NCBI RefSeq assembly: GCF_018638295.1 | Contig: NZ_JABTTS010000005.1 | Span: 124,001 to 188,000 of the forward strand | Origin: Streptomyces sp. CHD11 | GTDB lineage: Bacteria > Actinomycetota > Actinomycetes > Streptomycetales > Streptomycetaceae | Length of the DNA: 64,000 nt | Direction: 5' to 3' | Shown here: one piece after another, positions 27,363 to 36,283 of the stretch | Layout: each line of letters starts with the position of its first letter | How positions within the stretch are numbered: the first letter of the stretch is position 1 | Made by a program: the position numbers and the translations under genes | The notes under the pieces: generated by a model | What the model was told of the DNA's origin: nothing | The model's input: only the letters and a program-made list of their open reading frames with translations | The model's database searches: none

Positions 27363-28886
27363 TTGTCGAGCAGCAATCCGCTGCGTGACCCGGCGGACCG
27401 ACGGCTCCCGCGTATCGCGGGGCCGTCGGGCCTGGTCATCTTCGGCGTCACGGGTGACCTGTCGCGGAAGAAGCTCATGCCGGCCGTGTACGACCTCGCC
27501 AACCGGGGGCTGCTGCCGCCGGGCTTCTCGCTGGTGGGCTTCGCCCGCCGGGAGTGGGCGAACGAGGACTTCGCGCAGGAGGTCCACGACGCGGTCAAGG
27601 AGCATGCCAGAACCCCCTTCCGCGAGGAGGTCTGGCAGCAGCTCATCCAGGGCATGCGCTTCGTGCAGGGCACCTTCGACGACGACGAGTCCTTCGAGCG
27701 GCTGCGCGGCACGATCGAGGAACTGGACAAGGCCCAGGGCACGGGCGGCAACTTCGCCTTCTACCTGTCGGTGCCGCCGCGTTCGTTCCCGGTGGTCATC
27801 CAGCAGCTGAAGAAGCACGGGCTGGCCGACCAGACGGGCGGTTCCTGGCGGCGCGCGGTCATCGAGAAGCCGTTCGGCCACGACCTGAAGTCGGCCGAGG
27901 AACTGAACCGCATCGTGCACGAGGTGTTCGCCCCGGACCAGGTGTTCCGGATCGACCACTACCTGGGCAAGGAGACCGTCCAGAACATCCTGGCGCTGCG
28001 CTTCGCCAACACCATGTTCGAGCCGATCTGGAACCGGTCCTTCGTCGACCACGTGCAGATCACCATGGCCGAGGACATCGGCATCGGCGGGCGGGCCGGC
28101 TACTACGACGGCATCGGCGCGGCCCGTGACGTCATCCAGAACCACCTCCTGCAGCTTCTCGCGCTGACCGCCATGGAGGAGCCCGCCTCCTTCGACGCGG
28201 ACTCGCTGGCGGCCGAGAAGACCAAGGTGCTCGGTGCCGTCCGGCTGCCGAAGGACCTGGGCCGGGACACCGTGCGCGGGCAGTACGCGGCCGGCTGGCA
28301 GGGCGGCGCCAAGGCGGTCGGGTATCTGGAGGAGGAGGGCATCGATGCCTCCTCGAAGACCGACACCTACGCGGCGATCCGCGTCGGCATCGACAACCGC
28401 CGCTGGGCGGGTGTCCCCTTCTACCTGCGCACCGGCAAGCGGCTGGGCCGCCGGGTCACCGAGATCGCGGTGGTCTTCCAGCGGGCGCCGCACTCCCCCT
28501 TCGACTCCACCGCCACCGAGGAACTGGGCTCGAACGCGATCGTCATCCGCGTCCAGCCCGACGAGGGCGTCACCGTACGCTTCGGCTCCAAGGTGCCGGG
28601 CACGTCGATGGAGATCCGGGACGTGTCGATGGACTTCGCCTACGGCGAGTCCTTCACCGAGTCCAGCCCCGAGGCGTACGAGCGCCTCATCCTCGATGTC
28701 CTGCTCGGCGACTCCAACCTCTTCCCGCGCACGGAGGAGGTCGAACTGTCCTGGAAGATCCTCGACCCGATCGAGGAGTACTGGGACGCCAACGGCAGGC
28801 CGGCCCAGTACCCGGCCGGCACCTGGGGACCCGTCGAGGCGGACGACATGCTCGAGCGAGACGGACGGAGCTGGCGCCGGCCATGA
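27363..28886 (+). CDS. zwf: Glucose-6-phosphate 1-dehydrogenase
   Basis: A 507-residue enzyme for the first step of the oxidative pentose phosphate pathway. The N-terminal dinucleotide-binding motif is 'FGVTGDLSRKKLMPA' and the active-site signature is 'RIDHYLGKE' with the catalytic His, followed by 'RFANTMFEPIWN'. The TTG start is fixed by GGAGGG at 27349-27354 inside the end of tal, 8 bases upstream, so its translation is tied to tal. The stop overlaps opcA. Confidence 0.96.
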   Translation: MSSSNPLRDPADRRLPRIAGPSGLVIFGVTGDLSRKKLMPAVYDLANRGLLPPGFSLVGFARREWANEDFAQEVHDAVKEHARTPFREEVWQQLIQGMRFVQGTFDDDESFERLRGTIEELDKAQGTGGNFAFYLSVPPRSFPVVIQQLKKHGLADQTGGSWRRAVIEKPFGHDLKSAEELNRIVHEVFAPDQVFRIDHYLGKETVQNILALRFANTMFEPIWNRSFVDHVQITMAEDIGIGGRAGYYDGIGAARDVIQNHLLQLLALTAMEEPASFDADSLAAEKTKVLGAVRLPKDLGRDTVRGQYAAGWQGGAKAVGYLEEEGIDASSKTDTYAAIRVGIDNRRWAGVPFYLRTGKRLGRRVTEIAVVFQRAPHSPFDSTATEELGSNAIVIRVQPDEGVTVRFGSKVPGTSMEIRDVSMDFAYGESFTESSPEAYERLILDVLLGDSNLFPRTEEVELSWKILDPIEEYWDANGRPAQYPAGTWGPVEADDMLERDGRSWRRP

Positions 28887-29935
28887 AAACAGACCTCACG
28901 GACACCACGGCCAGCAAGATCAACAAGGCGTTGGTGAAGGGCCGCCGCGCCATCGGCACACCTGCCGTCGGCATGGTGCTGACGCTGGTCATCGTCACGG
29001 ACGAGGAGAACGCCTACGACGCGCTGAGGGCGGCGAGCGACGCCTCGCACGAGCACCCTTCGCGCACCCTCGTCGTCATCAAGCGCGTCTCCCGCTCGCT
29101 CCGCGACCGCACCCGGTCCCGGCTGGACGCCGAGGTGCGGGTCGGCGCGGACGCCGGTACCGGCGAGACCGTCATCCTGCGTCTCTACGGCGACGTCGTC
29201 GACCACGCCCAGTCGGTGGTACTTCCGCTGCTGCTCCCCGACGCCCCGGTCGTGGTGTGGTGGCCGGTCAACGCCCCGCTGGACCCGGCGCAGGACCCGC
29301 TGGGCGCGCTGGCCCAGCGCAGGGTGACCGACACCTACGCCTGCGAGAAGCCGGTGGAGGAGCTCGCCGCCCGCGCCGCCGCCTACACCCCCGGCGACAC
29401 GGACCTGTCGTGGACACGCATCACGCCCTGGCGCTCGATGCTGGCCGCGGCGCTGGACCAGGTCGCGTGCGAGGTACAGAGCGTGGAGGTGGAGGGCGAG
29501 GAGTTCAACCCGAGCTGTGAGCTGCTGGCGATGTGGCTCGCGGACCGGCTGGACGTACCCGTCAGGCGTTCGCGCTCCCACGGCCCCGGGCTCACCGCGG
29601 TGCGCATGGACACCGACTGCGGCCCGATCTCGCTGGACCGCGCCGACGGATCGCTGGCGACCCTCTCCATACAGGGCCAGCCCCAGCGCGGGGTGGCGCT
29701 CAAGCGCCGGGAGACGGCCGAGCTGATCGCGGAGGAACTGCGCCGCCTCGACCCGGACGACACCTACGCCTCCGCCCTGCGCTACGGCGTGGAGCGCCTG
29801 AAGTCACCGGGTGGGGACGGAGCACCGGCCAAAGGAGAACGGGAAGGGATCCCCGCCCCCGTCGAGTCGGCTGCGAAAGCTCCCGCGGCCCAGGCGACGG
29901 CGCAGGCACCGGTGAAGAGGGCGGCGGCGAAGTGA
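28883..29935 (+). CDS. opcA: OpcA, glucose-6-phosphate dehydrogenase assembly protein
   Basis: A 350-residue protein of the OpcA family, which promotes assembly and activity of Zwf and is found in cyanobacteria and actinobacteria. Recognisable stretches are 'TPAVGMVLTLVIVTDEENAY' and 'LPDAPVVVWWPVNAP'. The last 40 residues are a low-complexity Ala/Pro tail. Its ATG overlaps the zwf TGA and its TGA overlaps the pgl GTG, so zwf-opcA-pgl form a tightly coupled trio. Confidence 0.94.
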   Translation: MKTDLTDTTASKINKALVKGRRAIGTPAVGMVLTLVIVTDEENAYDALRAASDASHEHPSRTLVVIKRVSRSLRDRTRSRLDAEVRVGADAGTGETVILRLYGDVVDHAQSVVLPLLLPDAPVVVWWPVNAPLDPAQDPLGALAQRRVTDTYACEKPVEELAARAAAYTPGDTDLSWTRITPWRSMLAAALDQVACEVQSVEVEGEEFNPSCELLAMWLADRLDVPVRRSRSHGPGLTAVRMDTDCGPISLDRADGSLATLSIQGQPQRGVALKRRETAELIAEELRRLDPDDTYASALRYGVERLKSPGGDGAPAKGEREGIPAPVESAAKAPAAQATAQAPVKRAAAK

Positions 29936-30702
29936 GTACGACACCACAGCTGGTCGTGCACCGGGACAAGGACCTGATGGCGCGGGCGGCCGCGGCCCGC
30001 CTGATCACCCGGATCGTGGACGCGCAGACCGCTCGGGGCTCGGCGTCCGTGGTCCTGACCGGTGGCCGCAACGGCAACGGTCTGCTGGCCGCGCTGGCCG
30101 GGGCCCCGGCCCGGGACGCGGTCGACTGGTCCCGGCTGGACCTGTGGTGGGGCGATGAACGCTTCCTCCCGGAGGGCGACCCGGACCGCAATGTCACCCA
30201 GGCCCGCGAGGCACTGCTCGACGCGGTGCCGCTGGACCCGAAGCGGGTGCACGCCATGCCCGCGTCGGACGGGCCGCACGGCTCGGACGTGGACGCGGCG
30301 GCGGCCGCCTACGCGGAGGAACTGGCCGCCGCGGGTGACCCGGTGCCCGACTTCGACGTCCTGATGCTGGGCGTGGGCCCGGACACGCACGTGGCCTCCC
30401 TCTTCCCGGAACACCCCGCGGTCCGTGAGTCGCAGCGCACGGTGGTGGGCGTCCACGGCGCCCCCAAACCCCCGCCGACCAGGGTGACGCTGACCCTTCC
30501 GGCGATCCGGGCGGCCAGGGAGGTCTGGCTGCTGGCCGCGGGCGAGGACAAGGCGGAGGCAGCGGCGATCGCCCTCTCGGGCGCCGGCGAGATCCAGGCC
30601 CCGGCAGCGGGCGCCCAGGGCCGGTCCCGCACTCTCTGGCTCCTGGACGCGGCAGCGGCCTCCCAGCTGCCCCGCGCCCTCTACCCACCGGCGTCGGCGT
30701 AG
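29932..30702 (+). CDS. pgl: 6-phosphogluconolactonase
   Basis: A 256-residue enzyme hydrolysing 6-phosphogluconolactone, the product of Zwf. The family signatures are 'SVVLTGGRNGNGLLAAL', 'WWGDERFLPEGDPDRN' and 'LMLGVGPDTHVASLFPEHP'. The GTG start overlaps the opcA TGA (GTGA). It is the last gene of the pentose phosphate set and is followed by a strong hairpin. It is sometimes named devB. Confidence 0.95.
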   Translation: MSTTPQLVVHRDKDLMARAAAARLITRIVDAQTARGSASVVLTGGRNGNGLLAALAGAPARDAVDWSRLDLWWGDERFLPEGDPDRNVTQAREALLDAVPLDPKRVHAMPASDGPHGSDVDAAAAAYAEELAAAGDPVPDFDVLMLGVGPDTHVASLFPEHPAVRESQRTVVGVHGAPKPPPTRVTLTLPAIRAAREVWLLAAGEDKAEAAAIALSGAGEIQAPAAGAQGRSRTLWLLDAAAASQLPRALYPPASA

Positions 30703-30807
30703 ACGGCCCGTCTGGAGGCACCCCCTCCGGAGGAGTCCGAGGACACGGCAGCCCGTCCAGGGCCGATGGCGGTCCGGGGCGCGGCCCCGGAGACCGGAAG
30801 GGAAGGG

Positions 30808-30848
30808 GCGGCGGCGGGGGCGGGATCCCCCACCGTCCCCGCCGCCGC
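30808..30848. terminator. Bidirectional hairpin between pgl and the sugar ABC operon
   Basis: GCGGCGGCGGGG pairs perfectly with CCCCGCCGCCGC across a 17-base loop, between two converging genes. The left flank 'gggaaggggcggcggc' resembles one arm of the larger structure at 41274-41424. Confidence 0.65.
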
Positions 30849-30852
30849 TCCC

Positions 30853-31692
30853 CTACTTCACCGACCCCGCCATGACCCCCTGCACGAAGTGCCGCTGGAA
30901 CGCGAAGAACACGACCACCGGCACGATCAGTGACAGGAACGCCCCCGGCGCGAGCACATCGATGTTGCTGCCGAACTGCCGGATCTGCGACTGCAACTGC
31001 ACCGTGAGCGGCTGCGAGGAGCTGTCCGCGAAGAGCAGCGCGACCAGCATGTCGTTCCACACCCACAGGAACTGGAAGATCGCGAGGGAGGCGATCGCCG
31101 GCCGCCCCACCGGCAGCACCAGCCGGGTGAAGATCCGCCACTCGCTGCCCCCGTCCATCCGCGCCGCCTCCAGCATCTCCTTCGGCATCTCGGCGAAGTA
31201 GTTCCGCAGCAGGAACACCGCGAACGGCAGCCCGTACGCCACGTGGAAGAGCACGACGCCGGGGATCGTCCCGAACAGGCCCAGCTGTCCGAAGAGTTTG
31301 GCGACCGGCAGCAGCCCGATCTGCACGGGCACGACCAACAGCGCGACGACGGCGAGGAAGACGGCGTCCCGCCCCGGGAAGTCCAGCCAGGCGAAGGCGT
31401 ATCCGGCGAGCGCCGCCAGCACCACGACCAGTACGGTCGTCGGCACCGAGATCAGCACGGTGTTCCAGAACGCCTGGGTGATGCCCGAGTTCTCCAGCAG
31501 CGCCGAGTAGTTCTCGAAGGACAGCTGACCCGGGCCGGTGAAAACGGTCCACCACCCGCCCTTCGCGGTGTCCTCCGCCGACCGCAGCGAGGACAGGAAC
31601 AGGCCCGCCAGCGGGGTCATCCACACCAGTCCGATGACCACCAGGAACGCCTGCACCACCACGTTGCCCAGCGCACGCCGCACCGCGTTCAT
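30853..31692 (-). CDS. Carbohydrate ABC permease, MalG type
   Basis: A 279-residue inner-membrane permease with six helices; the cytoplasmic EAA loop is 'EAARMDGGSEWRIFTRLVLP', the contact point for the ATPase. It pairs with the MalF-type permease upstream, whose stop it overlaps as ATGA, with AAGGAG as ribosome binding site. No ATPase gene follows; streptomycete sugar importers of this class normally share the MsiK ATPase encoded elsewhere. Confidence 0.93.
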   Translation of the reverse strand: MNAVRRALGNVVVQAFLVVIGLVWMTPLAGLFLSSLRSAEDTAKGGWWTVFTGPGQLSFENYSALLENSGITQAFWNTVLISVPTTVLVVVLAALAGYAFAWLDFPGRDAVFLAVVALLVVPVQIGLLPVAKLFGQLGLFGTIPGVVLFHVAYGLPFAVFLLRNYFAEMPKEMLEAARMDGGSEWRIFTRLVLPVGRPAIASLAIFQFLWVWNDMLVALLFADSSSQPLTVQLQSQIRQFGSNIDVLAPGAFLSLIVPVVVFFAFQRHFVQGVMAGSVK

Positions 31693-33056
31693 CGCTCACT
31701 CCTTCGGAACCGGCGGACGTTGAACACCATGGCCGGGATGACCAGGAGCAGCAGCAGGACCCCGAGCGCGCTGCCCAGCCCCTGGTTGTTGCCGCCGCCG
31801 AAGGACACCAGCCACATCTGGGTCGCGAGCACGGTCGCGTCCGCCTGCACGGGCCCGGGCGCGATGATGTAGACGAGGTCGAAGACCTTCATCACGTTGA
31901 TCACCAGGGTCACGAAGACGACGGTGAGGACCGGCCCGAGCAGCGGGACGGTGATCCGGCGGAAGATCTGCCACTCGCCCGCGCCGTCCATACGGGCCGC
32001 TTCCAGCGCGTCCCGGGGCAGCGCGGCGAGCCCCGCGCCGATCAGCACCATCGCGAACCCGGTCCAGATCCACAGGTACGCCCCGATGATCGCCGGAGTG
32101 ACCAGCGCCGGGCCGAGCCAGGAGATGCCGTCGTAGGGCGGGGCGAAGTTCGACGAGGGCAGCTTCAGGGCGTACGCGCCGCCGTCCAGACCGGTGAACC
32201 GGAAGGATCCGTCGGCCGCGGTCGTCGTGCGCGCGACCGTGTCACCGTCGCGCACCGCCTCGACGGTGACCCCGGGCAGTCCGCTCTCCTCCTGGTCCAC
32301 CACGCCCGGCTCCCCTCCTCCGCCGGGCGTGAAGTCGAGGTACACCACACCGCGCACCTCGTCGGCGCCGGCCTTCCCGGCCGCCGCCGCGAGGGCGGGT
32401 GCGGCGTCCCCGGGCAGGTCCTTGGGGGCGACCCCGACCAGCCCCAGCACGGCCGCCGTCCCGCCGGGCGACACCTGCGCACCGGTGACGTACGAACCGT
32501 CCGTCCCCTTGATCAGCCCCTCCCCCTCGCGTGCGCGGGCGGCCGGATACGAGGAGCTGCCCTCGAAGGCATCGTGGACGGAGACGACGGCGGCGTTGAG
32601 GACACCCTTGTCCGGGTCCTCGTCGTAGGCGAGCCGGAAGATGATGCCGGCCGCCAGGAAGGACACCGCCATCGGCATGAACAGCAGCAGCTTGAAGGCG
32701 GTGGCCCAGCGGACCTTCTCCACCAGGACGGCCAGGATCAGCCCCAGCCCGGTCAGCAGGGTCGGCGCGACCACCACCCAGATGGCGGTGTTGCGGACGG
32801 CCTTGAGTGTGGTCGGGTCCCGGAACATCTCGGTGTAGTTCCCGCCGCCCACGAACTCGTTGCCGGAGGCGTCGAAGAAGCTGCGGCCGATGGAGAACAG
32901 CACCGGGTAGACCACCAGCGCGCCCAGCAGGAGCAGCGCGGGGAACGCGAACAGCAGGGCGATGACCCGCCCCCGACGGCGCTGGCGCCGGGCGCGCGCG
33001 CTGTCGGGGTGCACAGGTGCCGGAGGGCTCGCCTCTTTCACCAGGGTGGCGGTCAT
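31689..33056 (-). CDS. Carbohydrate ABC permease, MalF type, with large extracytoplasmic insertion
   Basis: A 455-residue permease, about 150 residues longer than common MalF-like permeases. Helices at about 30-55, 92-112 and 121-143 are followed by an insertion (about 145-312) before the remaining helices and the EAA loop 'EAARMDGAGEWQIF' (352-365). Residues 236-305 ('GVVYLDFTPG', 'GLPGVTVEAV', 'DGSFRFTGLDGGAYALKLP') look like an SdrD B/carboxypeptidase-regulatory beta-sandwich. The insertion should face outside and may contact sugar polymer, wall or binding protein. The ATG lies 5 bases after the binding protein stop. Confidence 0.9.
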   Translation of the reverse strand: MTATLVKEASPPAPVHPDSARARRQRRRGRVIALLFAFPALLLLGALVVYPVLFSIGRSFFDASGNEFVGGGNYTEMFRDPTTLKAVRNTAIWVVVAPTLLTGLGLILAVLVEKVRWATAFKLLLFMPMAVSFLAAGIIFRLAYDEDPDKGVLNAAVVSVHDAFEGSSSYPAARAREGEGLIKGTDGSYVTGAQVSPGGTAAVLGLVGVAPKDLPGDAAPALAAAAGKAGADEVRGVVYLDFTPGGGGEPGVVDQEESGLPGVTVEAVRDGDTVARTTTAADGSFRFTGLDGGAYALKLPSSNFAPPYDGISWLGPALVTPAIIGAYLWIWTGFAMVLIGAGLAALPRDALEAARMDGAGEWQIFRRITVPLLGPVLTVVFVTLVINVMKVFDLVYIIAPGPVQADATVLATQMWLVSFGGGNNQGLGSALGVLLLLLVIPAMVFNVRRFRRSER

Positions 33057-33061
33057 GGCCG

Positions 33062-34393
33062 TCAGTTCCCGTAGGCCTTGGCGGCGGCCTTCTCGAGCTC
33101 GGCCGCGGTCTTCGCCGGGTCGGACGGGTCGCGCAGGAAGTCCTGGAGGATCTTCCACTCGCCGGCGCCCTTGGTGCCGCCGAAGGCCGCGGGGGCCTGG
33201 TCGGACATGTCGAAGCGGACGGAGTCACCGGCCTCGATCAGGGACTCGGCGGTGGCGCGGGTGACGTCGTCGCCGTAGGAGGCGGGGTCGAGCTTGCTGT
33301 TCGGGGACAGGAAGCCGCCCGCCTCGGCCCACACCGCGGCGGCCTCGGGGGTCGCCAGGTACTCCAGGAGCGCCATACCGGCCTTGCCGTTCTTGCCGTC
33401 CTTGAGGACGACGGCCGCGTCACCGCCGCTGACCACGGGGGCCCGGCCGTCGCCGACCGGCGGGAAGGGGAAGAAGTTCGCGTCGGTGCCGATGTTCCTG
33501 CCGAACTGGTCCTTGGCGACGCCGGCGACGAAGTCGCCCTCGTAGACCATGGCGGCCTCGGCCTCGGGTCCGAAGACCTTCTCCACGGAGCCGGGGAAGT
33601 CGGTGTTGAGGGCGCCCTTCTGGCCGCCCTCGATCAGCTGCTTGTCCTTGAACAGCTCGCCGAGGGTGGTGAGCGCCTCGACGACGGTGGGGTCGGTCCA
33701 CTTGATCTCGTGCGCGGCGAGGGCGTCGTACTTCTCGGGTCCGGCCTGGGAGAGGTAGACGTTCTCGAACCAGTCGGTGAGGGTCCAGCCGTCCTGCCCG
33801 GCGACGGAGAAGGCCGCGAGCCCGGAGTCGGAGATGGTCCGTCCGTCCTCGAGCATGGCGTCGTAGGTCTTCGGCGGGGTGACGCCGGCCTGTTCGAGGG
33901 CTTCGGCGCTGTACCAGACGGTGGACTTGTGGGCGGCCTTGAAGTAGAGGCCGTACAGCTCGCCGTCGACGGTGCCGTAGTTCTGCCAGACGTCGGCGAA
34001 GTTCTCGCCGACGGTTGCCCCGACCTTCTTGTCCAGCGGCTCGAGCCAGCCGTTCTCGGCGAACTGCTTGAGCACACCGACCTGCGGGACCATGACGACG
34101 TCGGGGGCGTTGCCGCCCTCGATCTTGCTGCCGACGACGGTGGAGACGTTGTCGCCGGTGGAGACGAACTGGGTCTTGGCGCCGGTCTTCTCGGTGAAGG
34201 CGTCCAGCACCTTCTGGAAGTTCTTCTGCTCGCTGCCGGACCAGACACCGGCCACGGTGACGCTCTGGCCGTCGAGCGACTTGTCGCCGCCGCCGGCCGC
34301 GACGGGCTCGCCGCCGCCGCAGGCGGTCGCGCCGAGCGCGAGGACGAGGGCGGTGCATCCGGTGAGCAGGGTGGTACGTCGTCGCATCATCAT
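33062..34393 (-). CDS. Carbohydrate ABC transporter binding lipoprotein
   Basis: A 443-residue extracellular solute-binding protein of family 1 (MalE-like). The N-terminus has MMMRRR, a hydrophobic core and a lipobox-like ATAC with Cys25 as lipid-anchor site. 'EKTGAKTQFVSTGDN' and 'PDVVMVPQVGVLKQFAENGW' are typical. It works with the two permeases downstream and the alpha-glucosidase upstream, so an alpha-glucoside substrate is likely. GAAGGGA precedes the ATG cluster at good spacing. Confidence 0.92.
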   Translation of the reverse strand: MMMRRRTTLLTGCTALVLALGATACGGGEPVAAGGGDKSLDGQSVTVAGVWSGSEQKNFQKVLDAFTEKTGAKTQFVSTGDNVSTVVGSKIEGGNAPDVVMVPQVGVLKQFAENGWLEPLDKKVGATVGENFADVWQNYGTVDGELYGLYFKAAHKSTVWYSAEALEQAGVTPPKTYDAMLEDGRTISDSGLAAFSVAGQDGWTLTDWFENVYLSQAGPEKYDALAAHEIKWTDPTVVEALTTLGELFKDKQLIEGGQKGALNTDFPGSVEKVFGPEAEAAMVYEGDFVAGVAKDQFGRNIGTDANFFPFPPVGDGRAPVVSGGDAAVVLKDGKNGKAGMALLEYLATPEAAAVWAEAGGFLSPNSKLDPASYGDDVTRATAESLIEAGDSVRFDMSDQAPAAFGGTKGAGEWKILQDFLRDPSDPAKTAAELEKAAAKAYGN

Positions 34394-34447
34394 CGATGTC
34401 CCTTCGGGGATACGGGAGTTGACCGGACTTGCTTGCTTCGTAAGCAC

Positions 34448-34466
34448 GGCGCCCGCCTCGGGCGCC
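34448..34466 (-). promoter_or_regulatory. Intra-operon hairpin between glucosidase and binding protein genes
   Basis: GGCGCCC-GCCTC-GGGCGCC is a perfect 7-bp stem starting 4 bases past the glucosidase stop. It could be a partial terminator or an mRNA-stabilising end that lets the downstream binding protein be expressed differently. Confidence 0.5.
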
Positions 34467-34470
34467 CCGC

Positions 34471-36090
34471 TCAGGAGTCGATCCACCAGGCGGCGGTGGA
34501 GCCGGGCAGCACTCCGGGCGGGCAGGGCCCGCTGGCGAGCAGCGGGGTGCCGGGGACCGGAGCGGGTACGGGGGCGGCCGTGAAGTTGACGGCGCAGACG
34601 AGGTCGTCGCCGCGGGCGAAGGCGAGGACGCCGGGCTGGGTGTCCAGCCAGCTCAGCGTCCCCTCACCCAGCTGGGGCAGGGCTGACCGCAGTTGCAGAC
34701 CGTCGCGGTACAGATGCCAGGAGGAGCGGGTGTCGGCGAGGGCGCGGTGGGTGGCGTACTCGGCGAAGTACTCCGGCTGCGGCAGCCAGGGTTTGGCACC
34801 CTCGGCGCCGGAGGTGAAGCCGAACGGGGAGGCGTGCCCCGACCAGGGCAGCGGCACCCGGCAGCCGTCCCGTATCCGCGCGCGGCTGCCGGTGCGGCGG
34901 AAGATCGGGTCGGTGAGCACGTCGTCGGGCAGGTCGATGACCTCGGGCAGGCCCAGTTCCTCACCCTGGTAGATGTACGCGGCTCCGGGAAGCGCCAGCA
35001 TCAGCAGGGCGGCGGCGCGGGCGCGGGCGGCGCCGAGTCCGCTGCCCTCGGGGGCGGGTTCGCCGTAGCGGGTGACGGTGCGGACCTGGTCGTGGTTGTT
35101 GAGGACCCAGGTGACGGTGGAACCGGTGCCGGCGATGTCCTGCATGGCCTCGGCGATGACCTTGCGGAAGGCGTCGGCGTCCCAGGGGGCTCCCAGCAGG
35201 TCGAAGAAGAAGGCCTGATGGAGCTCGTCGGCGCGGACGTACCGGGCGTGCTCGCGGGCGGTGGGGACGGAGACCTCGCCGACCAGGAGGCGTTCGCGGC
35301 CGTCGCGGGCGGTGTACTCCTCGCACACGGCGCGCCAGTGCCGCCACACGTCGTGCACCTCGGGCTGGTTCCAGGCGAGCGGGTTGACCGAGTCGCGGGT
35401 GCGGGCGTCGGCCTCCGGGTCCGGGGAGTCGGGCAGTGCCGGGTGCTTGAACAGGCCGGCGGCGACATCGATGCGGAAGCCGTCGACGCCCCGGTCCAGC
35501 CAGAAGCGCAGGGTGCGGTCGAAGTCGGCGGCGACGTCGGGGTCGCGCCAGTTCCAGTCCGGCTGTTCGGGCGTGAACATGTGCAGGTACCACTGGCCGG
35601 GGCTGCCGTCGGGCTCGGTGACACGGGTCCAGGCGGGGCCGCCGAACATGGCGTGCCAGTTGTTGGGCGGCTCGGCGCCGTCCGGCCCGCGGCCGTCGGC
35701 GAAGTGGAACCGGGCGCGTTCCGGGCCGCCGGGGGCAGCGGCGAGTGCCTCGCGGAACCAGAGGTGCTCGCTGGAGCAGTGGTTGGGGACGATGTCCAGC
35801 AGGACCTTGACGCCGAGGCGGCGGGCGGCGGCCGTCAGCCGGTCGAATTCGGCGAGGTCGCCGAAGACGGGGTCGACGTCGCGGTAGTCGGCCACGTCGT
35901 AGCCGTGGTCGTGCTGCGGCGAGGGGTAGAAGGGGCTCAGCCAGATCCCGTCCACGCCGAGCTTCTTCAGGTACGGCAGTCCCGCCCTGACCCCGGCGAG
36001 ATCGCCGATGCCGTCACCGGTGCTGTCCAGAAAGCTGCGGACGTACACCTGGTAGATCACCGCGTCCCGCCACCAGTGCTGCCTGTTCAC
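34471..36090 (-). CDS. Alpha-glucosidase (GH13)
   Basis: A 539-residue cytoplasmic GH13 enzyme without signal peptide, of the oligo-1,6-/alpha-glucosidase type. Catalytic nucleophile Asp208 ('DGFRIDVAAG'), acid/base Glu272 ('LLVGEVSVP') and His333-Asp334 ('VLNNHDQ') are all present, as is 'DIVPNHCS' of conserved region I. It would hydrolyse alpha-glucosides brought in by the transporter encoded downstream. It starts with GTG. A promoter covered by one of the repeated operators lies 40-75 bases upstream. First gene of the four-gene glucosidase, binding protein, permease, permease operon. Confidence 0.93.
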   Translation of the reverse strand: MNRQHWWRDAVIYQVYVRSFLDSTGDGIGDLAGVRAGLPYLKKLGVDGIWLSPFYPSPQHDHGYDVADYRDVDPVFGDLAEFDRLTAAARRLGVKVLLDIVPNHCSSEHLWFREALAAAPGGPERARFHFADGRGPDGAEPPNNWHAMFGGPAWTRVTEPDGSPGQWYLHMFTPEQPDWNWRDPDVAADFDRTLRFWLDRGVDGFRIDVAAGLFKHPALPDSPDPEADARTRDSVNPLAWNQPEVHDVWRHWRAVCEEYTARDGRERLLVGEVSVPTAREHARYVRADELHQAFFFDLLGAPWDADAFRKVIAEAMQDIAGTGSTVTWVLNNHDQVRTVTRYGEPAPEGSGLGAARARAAALLMLALPGAAYIYQGEELGLPEVIDLPDDVLTDPIFRRTGSRARIRDGCRVPLPWSGHASPFGFTSGAEGAKPWLPQPEYFAEYATHRALADTRSSWHLYRDGLQLRSALPQLGEGTLSWLDTQPGVLAFARGDDLVCAVNFTAAPVPAPVPGTPLLASGPCPPGVLPGSTAAWWIDS

Positions 36091-36128
36091 CCCAGTGACC
36101 TGTCTGTGAGGAGCCTCGTTCGTTATGC

Positions 36129-36142
36129 ATACATGTTAGGTA
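36129..36142 (-). promoter_or_regulatory. Operator copy B (TACATGTTAGGTA) over the glucosidase promoter
   Basis: The 13-base core at 36130-36142 differs from copies at 37613 and 36248 only at its fourth base. It overlaps TAACAT (minus strand, 36133-36138), a candidate -10 with a perfect TTGACA (36158-36163) 19 bases upstream, so binding would block the glucosidase operon promoter. A flanking ATGT-N7-ACAT symmetry is also present. Confidence 0.65.
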
Positions 36143-36163
36143 GACATGTCGAGAGGGTGTCAA
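36133..36163 (-). promoter_or_regulatory. Candidate promoter of the alpha-glucoside operon
   Basis: Minus-strand TTGACA (36158-36163), spacer of 19, then TAACAT (36133-36138). The spacer is one or two bases long of ideal, which fits a regulated promoter. Confidence 0.45.
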
Positions 36164-36246
36164 TGAAGTTGCCCGAGCTACTGGGCGGTTGTGGCGCATG
36201 AATCGGTACATACCGAGGCACACCAGGCACCTTTGAGACACCCGCG

Positions 36247-36261
36247 TTACCTAACAAGTAA
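36247..36261. promoter_or_regulatory. Operator copy C (TACTTGTTAGGTA, minus strand)
   Basis: TTACCTAACAAGTAA contains the reverse of the 13-base core with a T at the variable fourth position. It lies between the orphan binding protein gene and the glucosidase gene, about 118 bases upstream of copy B centre to centre, close to eleven helical turns. Confidence 0.6.
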
Positions 36262-36283
36262 CTAGAAGAGGGTCGCGATCGCT

